Origin: an uncultured Ruminococcus sp. | GTDB lineage: Bacteria; Bacillota; Clostridia; Oscillospirales; Acutalibacteraceae | NCBI GenBank assembly: GCA_902762335.1 | Contig: CACWNZ010000113.1 | Coordinates: 1-5,711 of the forward strand | DNA length: 5,711 nt | Direction: 5' to 3' | In this document: positions 1 to 5,438 of the stretch, piece after piece | How positions within the stretch are numbered: position 1 is the first letter of the stretch | Layout of the letters: each line of letters starts with the position of its first letter | Made by a program: the position numbers and the translations under genes | The notes under the pieces: generated by a model | The model's database searches: none | The model's input: the letters and a program-made list of their open reading frames with translations, nothing else | Told to the model about the DNA's origin: nothing

Positions 1-2033
1 ATGCTCTCCTCGTAGTAGTCGGTCAACGCTTGTTTTTCGAGGCTTTTGATATACTCGTCAATATCGACCGTGAGGTCTCTGTACGCTCCCGATTGATCCA
101 TGAGAGCCTGAGTTTCTACGCCAAGGCTCTGGGCTATCTCGCCGGCCACCTCGTCAAGCCTTTTCTTCTCCGCTGCCGTAAGCTCTGTCTTGCCGCGAAG
201 CTCGTCATATTCTTCCTTAAGAATGTTCAGCATCTCGGCTTCTCCTGCGACACTGTCCGCGGTCTTATCGTAGTTCTCCTTCAGCTCCCGCATTTTTTGC
301 ATGTTGTCCATGAGCGTTGACGATGTTCTTTCAATATCATCAGCATAGTTTGTCTGCATGGCAGACAATGTAAGAAACGCAGAAGCAAGAGATGTTATTC
401 CTGTCAGAACAAGACCAATAACGTTTGATGAGCTCAGCTCCTTCATGCTCCAAGACAAGAGTTTAGTCTTTATCTCTGCCACCACTTCTGCAGCTGTCAT
501 TCCCTTTAGCGCTGTAGTCAGCTTGGTTATCAGTCCTCCGATAGCCAAATTAAATTTCAGGGTCGCCATAGCTGTAGCGCAGCTCACAATAACCGGGAGC
601 ACCTTGTTAAGATTCTGAATTATACTATCAATGGCAGGGACAACGCCGTTAGTGACAAGCTTGACAATGTTCCTCAGAGGCTGTTCTGCTCCCTCAAATA
701 TTTTTAGCTTCAGCTCATCAAAGGCGCTGTTCATGATCCTGATGTCGCCGCTAAGATTGTCAGCCATGGTACCGGACATCTTACTTGCGGTTCCCATGCA
801 GTTTTCAAGAGCTTCAGTATAGTCGTCAAAAGACATTCCCGCTGCCTTTGCTTTGTCAGACATGCCCTGCATGAGTGTCTGAAACCCGGAATACTGATTT
901 GTACCGGCTATCATTTTAGACAGATTTGCCTGCTGCTTCTGAGTCAACGTGTCCCACACACCTATAAGACCCGAGAGAATGTCAGAAAGAGATTTCATAT
1001 TTCCCTCGGAATCATATATACGCACTCCGTACTCTTCAAGCGCAGATGCACAGCCCTTAGTATCCGTTGCAAGACGTGTCATAAGCGTATTGAGCGTTGT
1101 TCCTGCCTCGCCGCCTTTTACGCCTGCATTCGCCATTGTCATAAGTGCAGCGGTCGTCTCTTCAACAGAAAAACCCATGGAGCGGGCTGTTGCTGCACAG
1201 TTTTTGTACGCCTCTCCGAGCATCTCAGTCGTGGTGTTACTGTTGCTCATAGCATAGGACATGATATCAACAAAACGGGCTGCATCATCTACAGACAGCC
1301 CGAAAGCCGTTATGTAGTCCGTAACGATATCACTTGCCTTGCCGAGATCCATTCCGCTCGATGCCGCAAGATCAAGCACGGCAGGCAGTCCCTCTATGGA
1401 CTGCTCTGCATTCCAGCCTGCAAGAGCCATGTATTGAAGCGCATCTGCTGCCTCAGTTGCAGAAAACATGGTCGAAGCGCCATAAGCTCTTGCCGCTTCT
1501 TCAAGTTGCTCAAGCTCCTCTTGTGTCGCTCCGGAGATTGCCGCCACCTTGGATATGGAAGCCGAAAACTCCTCGCCTGTACGAATAATATCTGCAACTA
1601 CGTTACGCAAAGCAGCCCCGAGCCTTTGAAGTGTATCACTTGCAAGGTTGGCAATGGTCGCTTTTAGTGTTGACCACTGCTCGTTGTTGTTTACCAGTTC
1701 TCCTGTTGTCTGCGATATACAGGATCTTAAGCTCGCCTGCTCCGTCCTGAGCTGTGAAAGCTTGAGGGTTTCCTCTTCTATAGTACGGTTGAGAGCCTCT
1801 ATCCTGTTTCTCTGCTCCTCGTTTGCCTCACCGTTTTCTCCTATTTCTTTTTGGATATTACGCAGTTCTTTCTTTGCATCGCTTATTACCTTGTTGCTGT
1901 CACGCTGCTTATATTGGTTATCGACAAGCTGTTTGTTCAGTTCATTCAGCTTGTTGATAACATCGTCCATTCCCTTTTTGAAGCCGCTCGTATCAGCCTT
2001 GAAGCCGACCGTAAGACTTGTATTATCGGACAT
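1..2033 (-). CDS. Phage tail tape measure protein, TP901 type, N-terminal part (partial at left edge)
   Basis: An open frame of 677 codons beginning MSDNTSLTVGFKAD and running off the left edge without a stop. The tape measure spans the tail lumen, sets tail length and takes part in DNA ejection. Residues about 15-125 are highly charged and heptad-like (KKGMDDVINKLNELNKQL and similar), a coiled coil. Residues about 132-460 match the TP901-family core: FSASISKVAAISGAT, AADALQYMALAGW, LDLAASSGMDLGKASDIVTDY, VKGGEAGTTLNTLM and IAGTNQYSGFQTLMQG are all recognisable. Two hydrophobic stretches follow: about 477-507 (VLPVIVSCATAMATLKFNLAI) and about 535-560 (NVIGLVLTGITSLASAFLTL). These resemble the membrane-active segments many tape measures carry. 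A second coiled coil (MRELKENYDKTADSV onward) continues to the edge. The C-terminal part, where any hydrolase domain would sit, is outside the window. A strong AAAGGAAGG site precedes the ATG. Confidence 0.93.
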   Translation of the reverse strand, partial: MSDNTSLTVGFKADTSGFKKGMDDVINKLNELNKQLVDNQYKQRDSNKVISDAKKELRNIQKEIGENGEANEEQRNRIEALNRTIEEETLKLSQLRTEQASLRSCISQTTGELVNNNEQWSTLKATIANLASDTLQRLGAALRNVVADIIRTGEEFSASISKVAAISGATQEELEQLEEAARAYGASTMFSATEAADALQYMALAGWNAEQSIEGLPAVLDLAASSGMDLGKASDIVTDYITAFGLSVDDAARFVDIMSYAMSNSNTTTEMLGEAYKNCAATARSMGFSVEETTAALMTMANAGVKGGEAGTTLNTLMTRLATDTKGCASALEEYGVRIYDSEGNMKSLSDILSGLIGVWDTLTQKQQANLSKMIAGTNQYSGFQTLMQGMSDKAKAAGMSFDDYTEALENCMGTASKMSGTMADNLSGDIRIMNSAFDELKLKIFEGAEQPLRNIVKLVTNGVVPAIDSIIQNLNKVLPVIVSCATAMATLKFNLAIGGLITKLTTALKGMTAAEVVAEIKTKLLSWSMKELSSSNVIGLVLTGITSLASAFLTLSAMQTNYADDIERTSSTLMDNMQKMRELKENYDKTADSVAGEAEMLNILKEEYDELRGKTELTAAEKKRLDEVAGEIAQSLGVETQALMDQSGAYRDLTVDIDEYIKSLEKQALTDYYEES

Positions 2034-2040
2034 CTTTCCA

Positions 2041-2049
2041 CCTTCCTTT
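2041..2049 (-). promoter_or_regulatory. Ribosome binding site of the tape measure gene
   Basis: The transcript carries AAAGGAAGG ending seven bases before the ATG at 2033. An in-frame UAG lies just upstream, between this site and the chaperone gene, so the tape measure starts independently rather than as a frameshift fusion. Confidence 0.65.
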
Positions 2050-2064
2050 ATTCGGGAGCCCTAA

Positions 2065-2598
2065 TCAATCATCATCAAATTCCTGCACAAGATCAGCCGC
2101 TTCCTTGTCACCCTTTACCTCATAGTAGCAATCTATCCGCTTTGCGATCTCCCTGTGTGTGCTGTTCCAGAACTCCTCTTCAGGTCTGCCGATCACATCA
2201 ACGTAGATAGCCCTGAGGTGTCCTTCATGGAAAGCCTTGTCCGGGGGCTGAACATCGTCCTCGGCCGCATCAGGCATAGATGCAATGACCGCATTTGTCA
2301 GTTCATATGTCAGCAAAGGAATATCTTTGTCCTCTATGCGTTTGTTAAGCTCATCAAGCGATGGTCTGACCCTTGCAAAATTTCTCGTGCGTACTGCTTT
2401 GGCGTTCCATGGGCATGAGCACATAGCTGCGCGACAGATCTGCACAATGTCTTCTTTGGCCATCGGCTTTCCAAAAATGTCCGACAGAGACTTATAGCAG
2501 GTTTCAAGATACAACAGGGAATACAGGGTAAGTCTTACCCCGTACTCCCTGCCTGATATATGTATGATACTGCTGCTCCTGTCGATATCCCTCAGCAT
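2065..2598 (-). CDS. Tail assembly chaperone
   Basis: A 177-residue protein located between the tube and tape measure genes, the fixed place of the tail assembly chaperone (lambda gpG/gpGT role), which binds the tape measure and recruits tube subunits. The N-terminal part has ISGREYGVRLTLYSLLYLETCYKSLSDIFG (about 14-43), like the usual 'y-l-lt---l--le--ygsl--l' opening. A mostly helical region follows to about residue 109 (ELTNAVIASM), then an acidic, proline-containing linker. The C-terminal part contains PEEEFWNSTHREIAKRI (about 139-155), the [EF]-FW-x-x-T-x-RE motif typical of the T-like half of chaperones. Both halves lie in one frame, unlike lambda. I found no workable slip site at its end: both alternative frames stop within a few codons. 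Start and previous stop overlap as TAATG, with GAGG ten bases upstream. The gene is separated from the tape measure gene by 31 bases. Confidence 0.78.
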   Translation of the reverse strand: MLRDIDRSSSIIHISGREYGVRLTLYSLLYLETCYKSLSDIFGKPMAKEDIVQICRAAMCSCPWNAKAVRTRNFARVRPSLDELNKRIEDKDIPLLTYELTNAVIASMPDAAEDDVQPPDKAFHEGHLRAIYVDVIGRPEEEFWNSTHREIAKRIDCYYEVKGDKEAADLVQEFDDD

Positions 2599-3509
2599 TA
2601 TGACGATGCCTCAACGGTAACGGTAAAGAGCTTGGTTAGTGAAATGCCGTTAGCGTCCTTGGCTACAAGCCTGAATTCATAATTCGTTGTTGCCGATACT
2701 GTTATAGTCTGATCAGCGGTCGCAGTGCTTGTATCCTCTGCCTTTGCCGTCCACGAATCAGATCCTGCAGCGCGGTAGTAGAAGCTGTAGGTATAAGGTG
2801 TTGAGCCGCCTGCCGCGGATCCGCTGAATGTCACTGTATCACCGGAAGTAATGCTTCCACCGTTAAGGATAGTCGTAGTTCCGACCTTGATGACAGAAGT
2901 GTTGGTGAAGCTCGTGCCTCCTATGAACTCGGGGTTAGAATACCAATTCGTAATGAATTCCTGTCCCTCTGTCGTATTGGGGTCAACCTCTACACGGACG
3001 GACTTTATTTTCAGCCTGGTATTCTGAGAATAGGTACCGTTGAGCGTTGTCATGCTGTAATTTATGCCGCCGTTTTCCTGCTGCTGAACGCTCTCCTCGT
3101 GCTTCTGGAAGGCGACTTTGAAATATTTTCTGAGGTTGAGCATACCGTCTCTTTTTTCTGCAGCAAGGGAAACACAAAAATAAGGCGGGGTCTCCTCGCC
3201 TGTTGAGATCACAGCGCCGGAACTGTTTGCCGTCTCATTGTAGAGCTCGACCCTCTCTTCATCGGCAACGTGATGTATACCTATCTGAAGAGAGCCTGAA
3301 CCTTCGCTTACGGCAGTCTCAACCTGTACGCCGTCACCGTAAAGGGGAGTGCTGTTCGTCTCAACACTGTCCGTATAAGTAGTCAGTCTGTTCTCAAACG
3401 AAAGAGCTGCTGAGGAATAAGCCTCATTTGCTTCATCGTTCATTTTCCACATCATAAGCTTTTTGCAGTTTTTAAAAGGTCTTTTGTTTACCTTAGCCTT
3501 AATTGCCAT
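2598..3509 (-). CDS. Major tail tube protein (phi13/TP901-1 type) with C-terminal Ig-like domain
   Basis: A 303-residue tail tube subunit. Residues 1-200 are the tube domain: LYGDGVQVETAVSEGSGSLQIGIHHVADEER fits the phi13-family pattern 'LY-d---ve-----gg-l-l-l-dl--e-r', and the following part holds the surface strands (YFCVSLAAEKRDG). Residues about 205-300 are a separate beta-sandwich. It has GDTVTFSGSAAGGSTPYTYSFYY, then DSWTAK, and ends NYEFRLVAKDANGISLTKLFTVTV, the pattern of bacterial Ig-like/PKD-like domains that decorate phage tails and may bind host or mucosal glycans. The start at 3509 (MAIKAKVNK) is preferred because AAGGAGAG (3524-3517) lies upstream at the right distance. Upstream in-frame ATGs up to 3533 would place that site inside the gene and sit within the tail terminator gene. 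It overlaps the preceding gene by 11 bases and shares one base (TAATG) with the next. Confidence 0.87.
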   Translation of the reverse strand: MAIKAKVNKRPFKNCKKLMMWKMNDEANEAYSSAALSFENRLTTYTDSVETNSTPLYGDGVQVETAVSEGSGSLQIGIHHVADEERVELYNETANSSGAVISTGEETPPYFCVSLAAEKRDGMLNLRKYFKVAFQKHEESVQQQENGGINYSMTTLNGTYSQNTRLKIKSVRVEVDPNTTEGQEFITNWYSNPEFIGGTSFTNTSVIKVGTTTILNGGSITSGDTVTFSGSAAGGSTPYTYSFYYRAAGSDSWTAKAEDTSTATADQTITVSATTNYEFRLVAKDANGISLTKLFTVTVEASS

Positions 3510-3870
3510 TATAATACTCTCCTTCATCATCATAATTGAATTCTATCACTCTGTGATAGTATCTCGGAAAATCGTCTGTCAGACCGAAGCTGCCGCCTCG
3601 TCTCGTAAAGCCGTTTTTTGTAAAAAGAGCCGTCAATGCTTTATCGGCATCAACGGCTCTTGTCTTTCTGTTTTGTCCTGCTGTATATATGTTCATCGTC
3701 AGGAAGAAGGCTGTAGTCTTTTCCCTGCCGTCTCCTCTGAGACCCGGAACATCATATACATTGTAGCTGATAAATGCCTCTGGAGGACTGCGCTCAAATT
3801 CAGGCTGTCCCTCGTAGTATGGCATATCAAGCCTGTCAAGCAGGCTGTCAATAAGTTCAAATACGCTCAT
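3499..3870 (-). CDS. Tail terminator / tail completion protein
   Basis: A 123-residue protein whose place between the gp10-like gene and the tube gene is that of the tail terminator (lambda gpU / SPP1 gp17 role), which caps the finished tube and lets it join the head. Its sequence agrees. An N-terminal helix (SVFELIDSLLDRL) is followed by YYEGQPEFE and EAFISYNVYD, resembling the 'P-V-Y-G-QP-----PYI-Y-' start of such proteins. A strand region (TTAFFLTMNIYT) and a helix (DADKALTALFTKNGF) come next, and the protein closes with DDFPRYYHRVIEFNY, matching the common ending '-D--T-YYH---RF--'. An AGGAG lies nine bases before the ATG. The stop overlaps the start of the tail tube gene by 11 bases. Function is inferred from pattern plus position. 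Confidence 0.78.
   Translation of the reverse strand: MSVFELIDSLLDRLDMPYYEGQPEFERSPPEAFISYNVYDVPGLRGDGREKTTAFFLTMNIYTAGQNRKTRAVDADKALTALFTKNGFTRRGGSFGLTDDFPRYYHRVIEFNYDDEGEYYNGN
3517..3524 (-). promoter_or_regulatory. Ribosome binding site that fixes the tail tube start
   Basis: AAGGAGAG on the transcript, with AGGAG ending nine bases before the ATG at 3509. It lies inside the end of the tail terminator gene. It favours the start at 3509 over the ATG cluster at 3533-3525, which is upstream of this site. The same AAGGAGAG sequence precedes the connector gene at 5038-5031. Confidence 0.75.
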
Positions 3871-3874
3871 AGGC

Positions 3875-4429
3875 TCATGCTCCTGTCTTAGTTATCGCTT
3901 CCTGTACGGCATCGGCAAGAATGCGGATATTCTCAGCAAGGGTCTGATGATATGCGGGTCTGATATGAGGTACTGGTTGTATAGTGCCTTTTTCTATTGT
4001 CACCCTTGCCGGGACAGCTTTTTGCTGTCCGCTGCGTTTTGCGCTTTTATTCGGGATGCGTTTTCGTATCTGCTCCATGGTATTGCCACTGCGTCCCGGG
4101 CTTTTTCCGGGTCTGCCGAATTCATAGGTCATACCGACTACCCCCGGATTTAATTTGCCAACGCTCCTGAATGCGCTCGGCTGATAGCCCGCTGTGACCC
4201 CAAGCAGTCCCTTCTTTGTTGTATATATCCTGCTGCGCTTGATATACGGTGAAAGAAGTTCCCCTACCTTTGCGCCGCTTATAAGCCTGCGCTGCACATC
4301 CGCCATATTATCGCCTATTTTCACAAGCGCGTTCCTCACTGTCTCGTTCTGCTTCTTGTCGTACATATCGAGCTTTTTTATCAGACCCTGAATATCGGGA
4401 AGCTCCATGTCGAATACAGATTCGCTCAT
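3875..4429 (-). CDS. HK97 gp10-like head-tail joining / tail completion protein
   Basis: A 184-residue protein of the HK97-gp10 type, found in nearly all siphovirus neck modules between the head closure and tail terminator genes. It starts with an amphipathic helical region (DIQGLIKKLDMYDKKQNETV), then a basic strand region. The family signature is an aromatic-E-[FY]-G box, here MTYEFGRPGK (about residues 100-109). Near the end, PVPHIRPAYHQT (about 152-163) matches the 'P-P-[FY]-[ML]-RPA' motif, followed by a final helix. Between the two motifs lies a basic stretch of about 35 residues, rich in K, R, S and P, probably a flexible loop. The gene begins six bases after the previous stop and ends four bases before the next start. 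The Shine-Dalgarno is weak (AAAGG about 12 bases upstream), so it may depend on coupling to the upstream gene. Confidence 0.85.
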   Translation of the reverse strand: MSESVFDMELPDIQGLIKKLDMYDKKQNETVRNALVKIGDNMADVQRRLISGAKVGELLSPYIKRSRIYTTKKGLLGVTAGYQPSAFRSVGKLNPGVVGMTYEFGRPGKSPGRSGNTMEQIRKRIPNKSAKRSGQQKAVPARVTIEKGTIQPVPHIRPAYHQTLAENIRILADAVQEAITKTGA

Positions 4430-4435
4430 AGCAGC

Positions 4436-4744
4436 TCACTGCCTTTCTAAAGCGAGATTGACAAACAGGTCATTCACTCCTGCGCCTATGTCGGCTATGC
4501 GGTAGTCTTTACCATCGACAACGGCATGAGTATAGTCTGCTTTTTCAAATTCATTACGCCATACCACCACAGTAAGAGCGATTCTGTAGCCCATAGCCGC
4601 CATACTGTTAACGAACGTAAGGCTCGGTGTTCTTACTGCGCCGCAGACCTCCGCCTCTGCCACAATCGGCTCGATGTCGCTGTGACCGTACGGTTCTGTA
4701 CGCTTCTGCAGAGTGATCTTCTTATTCATCGTTACCGTTCGCAT
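4436..4744 (-). CDS. Head closure / head-tail adaptor protein (SPP1 gp16-like)
   Basis: A 102-residue beta-rich protein containing KKITLQKRTE near the start (about residues 8-17), the typical opening of phage head-tail joining proteins, where the strand 'ITI-RRTE' recurs. The C-terminal part has VVDGKDYRIADI followed by a closing strand, like the 'y-I-g--Y-I--v' end of the family. The protein is expected to sit under the connector ring and plug the head after packaging. The start at 4744 is chosen because GGAGG (4755-4751) lies six bases upstream. A second in-frame ATG at 4729 would give a 97-residue form that aligns as well, but it has no visible Shine-Dalgarno. The gene overlaps the connector gene by 23 bases (8 from the inner ATG), which suggests translational coupling. 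It is more divergent than its neighbours, and order in the module carries part of the assignment. Confidence 0.75.
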   Translation of the reverse strand: MRTVTMNKKITLQKRTEPYGHSDIEPIVAEAEVCGAVRTPSLTFVNSMAAMGYRIALTVVVWRNEFEKADYTHAVVDGKDYRIADIGAGVNDLFVNLALERQ

Positions 4745-5021
4745 TGTCCGCCTCCGTCTGAAGCCTCAGCTCAAAGATGATATTCTCCATTGCCTGCTTT
4801 GCTGCAGAGCTGCTCTTGTTGCTCATCTCACCGTAGCGATCGGCATATATGCAGCCGAGCCAGAACTGCATATAGAGCTTTGCAAGCTCGGAGTTCTCAT
4901 CATAGCTTCCGACCTTTGCTTTCAGGTCCTTATCCGCAGCAGAGATGAGCTGAGCAAGCAGCACGTCATTATCCGTGCCGCTCACTCCGAGCCAGCGCTT
5001 AGCCTCATCAAGTGTAAGCAT
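4722..5021 (-). CDS. Head-tail connector protein (gp6/gp15-like, phage QLRG family type)
   Basis: A 99-residue protein beginning MLTLDEAKRWLGV, with a short acidic linker (TDNDV) and then LLAQLISAADKDLKAKVG. This is the hallmark start of the small DNA-packaging/connector proteins of the HK97 gp6 and SPP1 gp15 group, whose N-termini read roughly 'M-T-L-EEAK-L-D-DDD-LI--LI-AA'. The second half carries QFWLGCIYADRYGE (about residues 52-65), matching the conserved 'A-LYENRE' helix, and ends in a helix with FELRL, where the family usually has an LR motif. Such proteins form a ring below the portal and start the neck. An AAGGAGAG Shine-Dalgarno (5038-5031) lies 11 bases before the ATG. The gene starts 18 bases after the capsid-extension stop, and its end overlaps the next gene. 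Family assignment rests on motif pattern, length and position, all of which agree. Confidence 0.82.
   Translation of the reverse strand: MLTLDEAKRWLGVSGTDNDVLLAQLISAADKDLKAKVGSYDENSELAKLYMQFWLGCIYADRYGEMSNKSSSAAKQAMENIIFELRLQTEADNANGNDE
4751..4755 (-). promoter_or_regulatory. Ribosome binding site that fixes the head closure start
   Basis: GGAGG on the transcript, six bases before the ATG at 4744 and inside the end of the connector gene. No comparable motif precedes the inner ATG at 4729, so the longer form is favoured. Confidence 0.65.
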
Positions 5022-5039
5022 AGCTGCTCACTCTCCTTC

Positions 5040-5432
5040 TCATGAGCTCTGGAGTGTAAGTCCGCTGAGCGTAAAGGTCTGTCTGAGGTGATGTGTTCCG
5101 TCAGTGCTGTCAACTACGAACAGCTGATTGTCCTTGTCGGTTATCTTGAATACGCCGTTCTTGTCGGGATCCGTCATTATCTCCTGAAGCTCCATGCCGG
5201 ATGCAGAGGGCATCAGACCGACCTTGACTGAGGTAAGCCCCGTAAGATCCGAGAACTTGAGAACGAGGAAGTTGCCTGCGCCCCAATCGCGCTTGAGTGC
5301 GCCCGTGTTACAGTATTTGAGGGTACCGGTTATCGCCCCATTCGCAACGGTTATTCCTGTCTGAAGTGTGCTGACTGTATGTCCGAAGACTGAGGTGCCA
5401 CTGCTCTCAGCAGCCACAGTGACACCACTTAA
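5040..5432 (-). CDS. C-terminal extension domain of the capsid protein, reached by -1 frameshift (Ig-like/decoration-type)
   Basis: These 130 codons lie in the -1 frame relative to the capsid gene and end at a UGA (5042-5040). Read through the proposed slip, the fused protein runs TSTNP then LSGVTVAAES, with base 5432 read twice. The domain is rich in T, S, G, V and alternating hydrophobics. It contains GTLKY, GNFLVLKF, NGVFKITDKD and a closing TFTLSGLTL, a pattern of beta strands typical of small Ig-like or capsid-decoration domains. The frame is open up to an ATG at 5510, but translation from there would give 26 residues that are just the out-of-frame shadow of the conserved capsid C-terminus. 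The only nearby alternative start is a GTG at 5417-5415; it lacks a Shine-Dalgarno sequence and overlaps the hairpin. Frameshifted expression is therefore favoured over a separate gene. If it were a separate gene, it would most likely be a head decoration or hypothetical protein. A single-base sequencing or assembly error in the CCC run would also explain the break and cannot be excluded from one sequence. Confidence 0.72.
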   Translation of the reverse strand, partial: LSGVTVAAESSGTSVFGHTVSTLQTGITVANGAITGTLKYCNTGALKRDWGAGNFLVLKFSDLTGLTSVKVGLMPSASGMELQEIMTDPDKNGVFKITDKDNQLFVVDSTDGTHHLRQTFTLSGLTLQSS

Positions 5433-5438
5433 GGGTTT
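5394..5438 (-). promoter_or_regulatory. Putative programmed -1 ribosomal frameshift signal (slip site plus stem-loop)
   Basis: On the transcript, the heptamer AAACCCT occupies 5438-5432 in the phase X XXY YYZ (A AAC CCT) relative to the capsid frame and is followed directly by the UAA stop. After a 5-base spacer (TAAGT) comes a 10-bp stem: 5' arm GGTGTCACTG (5426-5417), 13-base loop (5416-5404), 3' arm CAGTGGCACC (5403-5394). Nine pairs are Watson-Crick and one is U-G, which is stable only in the sense RNA. An alternative fold keeps seven outer pairs and adds an inner 5-bp stem CTGCT/AGCAG with loop GAG. Spacer length and stem strength are in the range known to stimulate -1 slippage. The YYY = CCC half is unusual, since most known sites use A or U there, so simple P-site slippage of the proline tRNA from CCU to CCC at the stop codon is an alternative mechanism giving the same product. 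Confidence 0.75.

Noticed and set aside
1648..2064. Plus-strand open frame of 138 codons
   Set aside because: It is antisense to the tape measure start, with low-complexity S/L/F-rich sequence typical of the reverse of charged coiled coils and no ribosome site of note.
2034..2075. Frameshift fusing the chaperone to an extension overlapping the tape measure
   Set aside because: No X XXY YYZ site is present, and both alternative frames meet stops within a few codons (UGA in one, UAG in the other).
2240..2250. Run of five C on the transcript inside the chaperone gene as an internal slip site
   Set aside because: It is not in slip-site phase, no structure was evident, and either shifted frame ends soon; the zero frame continues into the recognisable FW-x-x-T-RE motif.
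3463..3891. Plus-strand open frame of 142 codons with a hydrophobic N-terminus resembling a membrane anchor
   Set aside because: It is antisense to the tail terminator and tube start. The hydrophobic stretch is the complement of the tube N-terminus and ribosome site, and the rest has no recognisable pattern.
5391..5411. Possible pseudoknot between loop bases CTGA(G) and (C)TCAG just after the stem
   Set aside because: The downstream partner abuts the 10-bp stem with essentially no connecting loop, which is not geometrically workable for an H-type pseudoknot.
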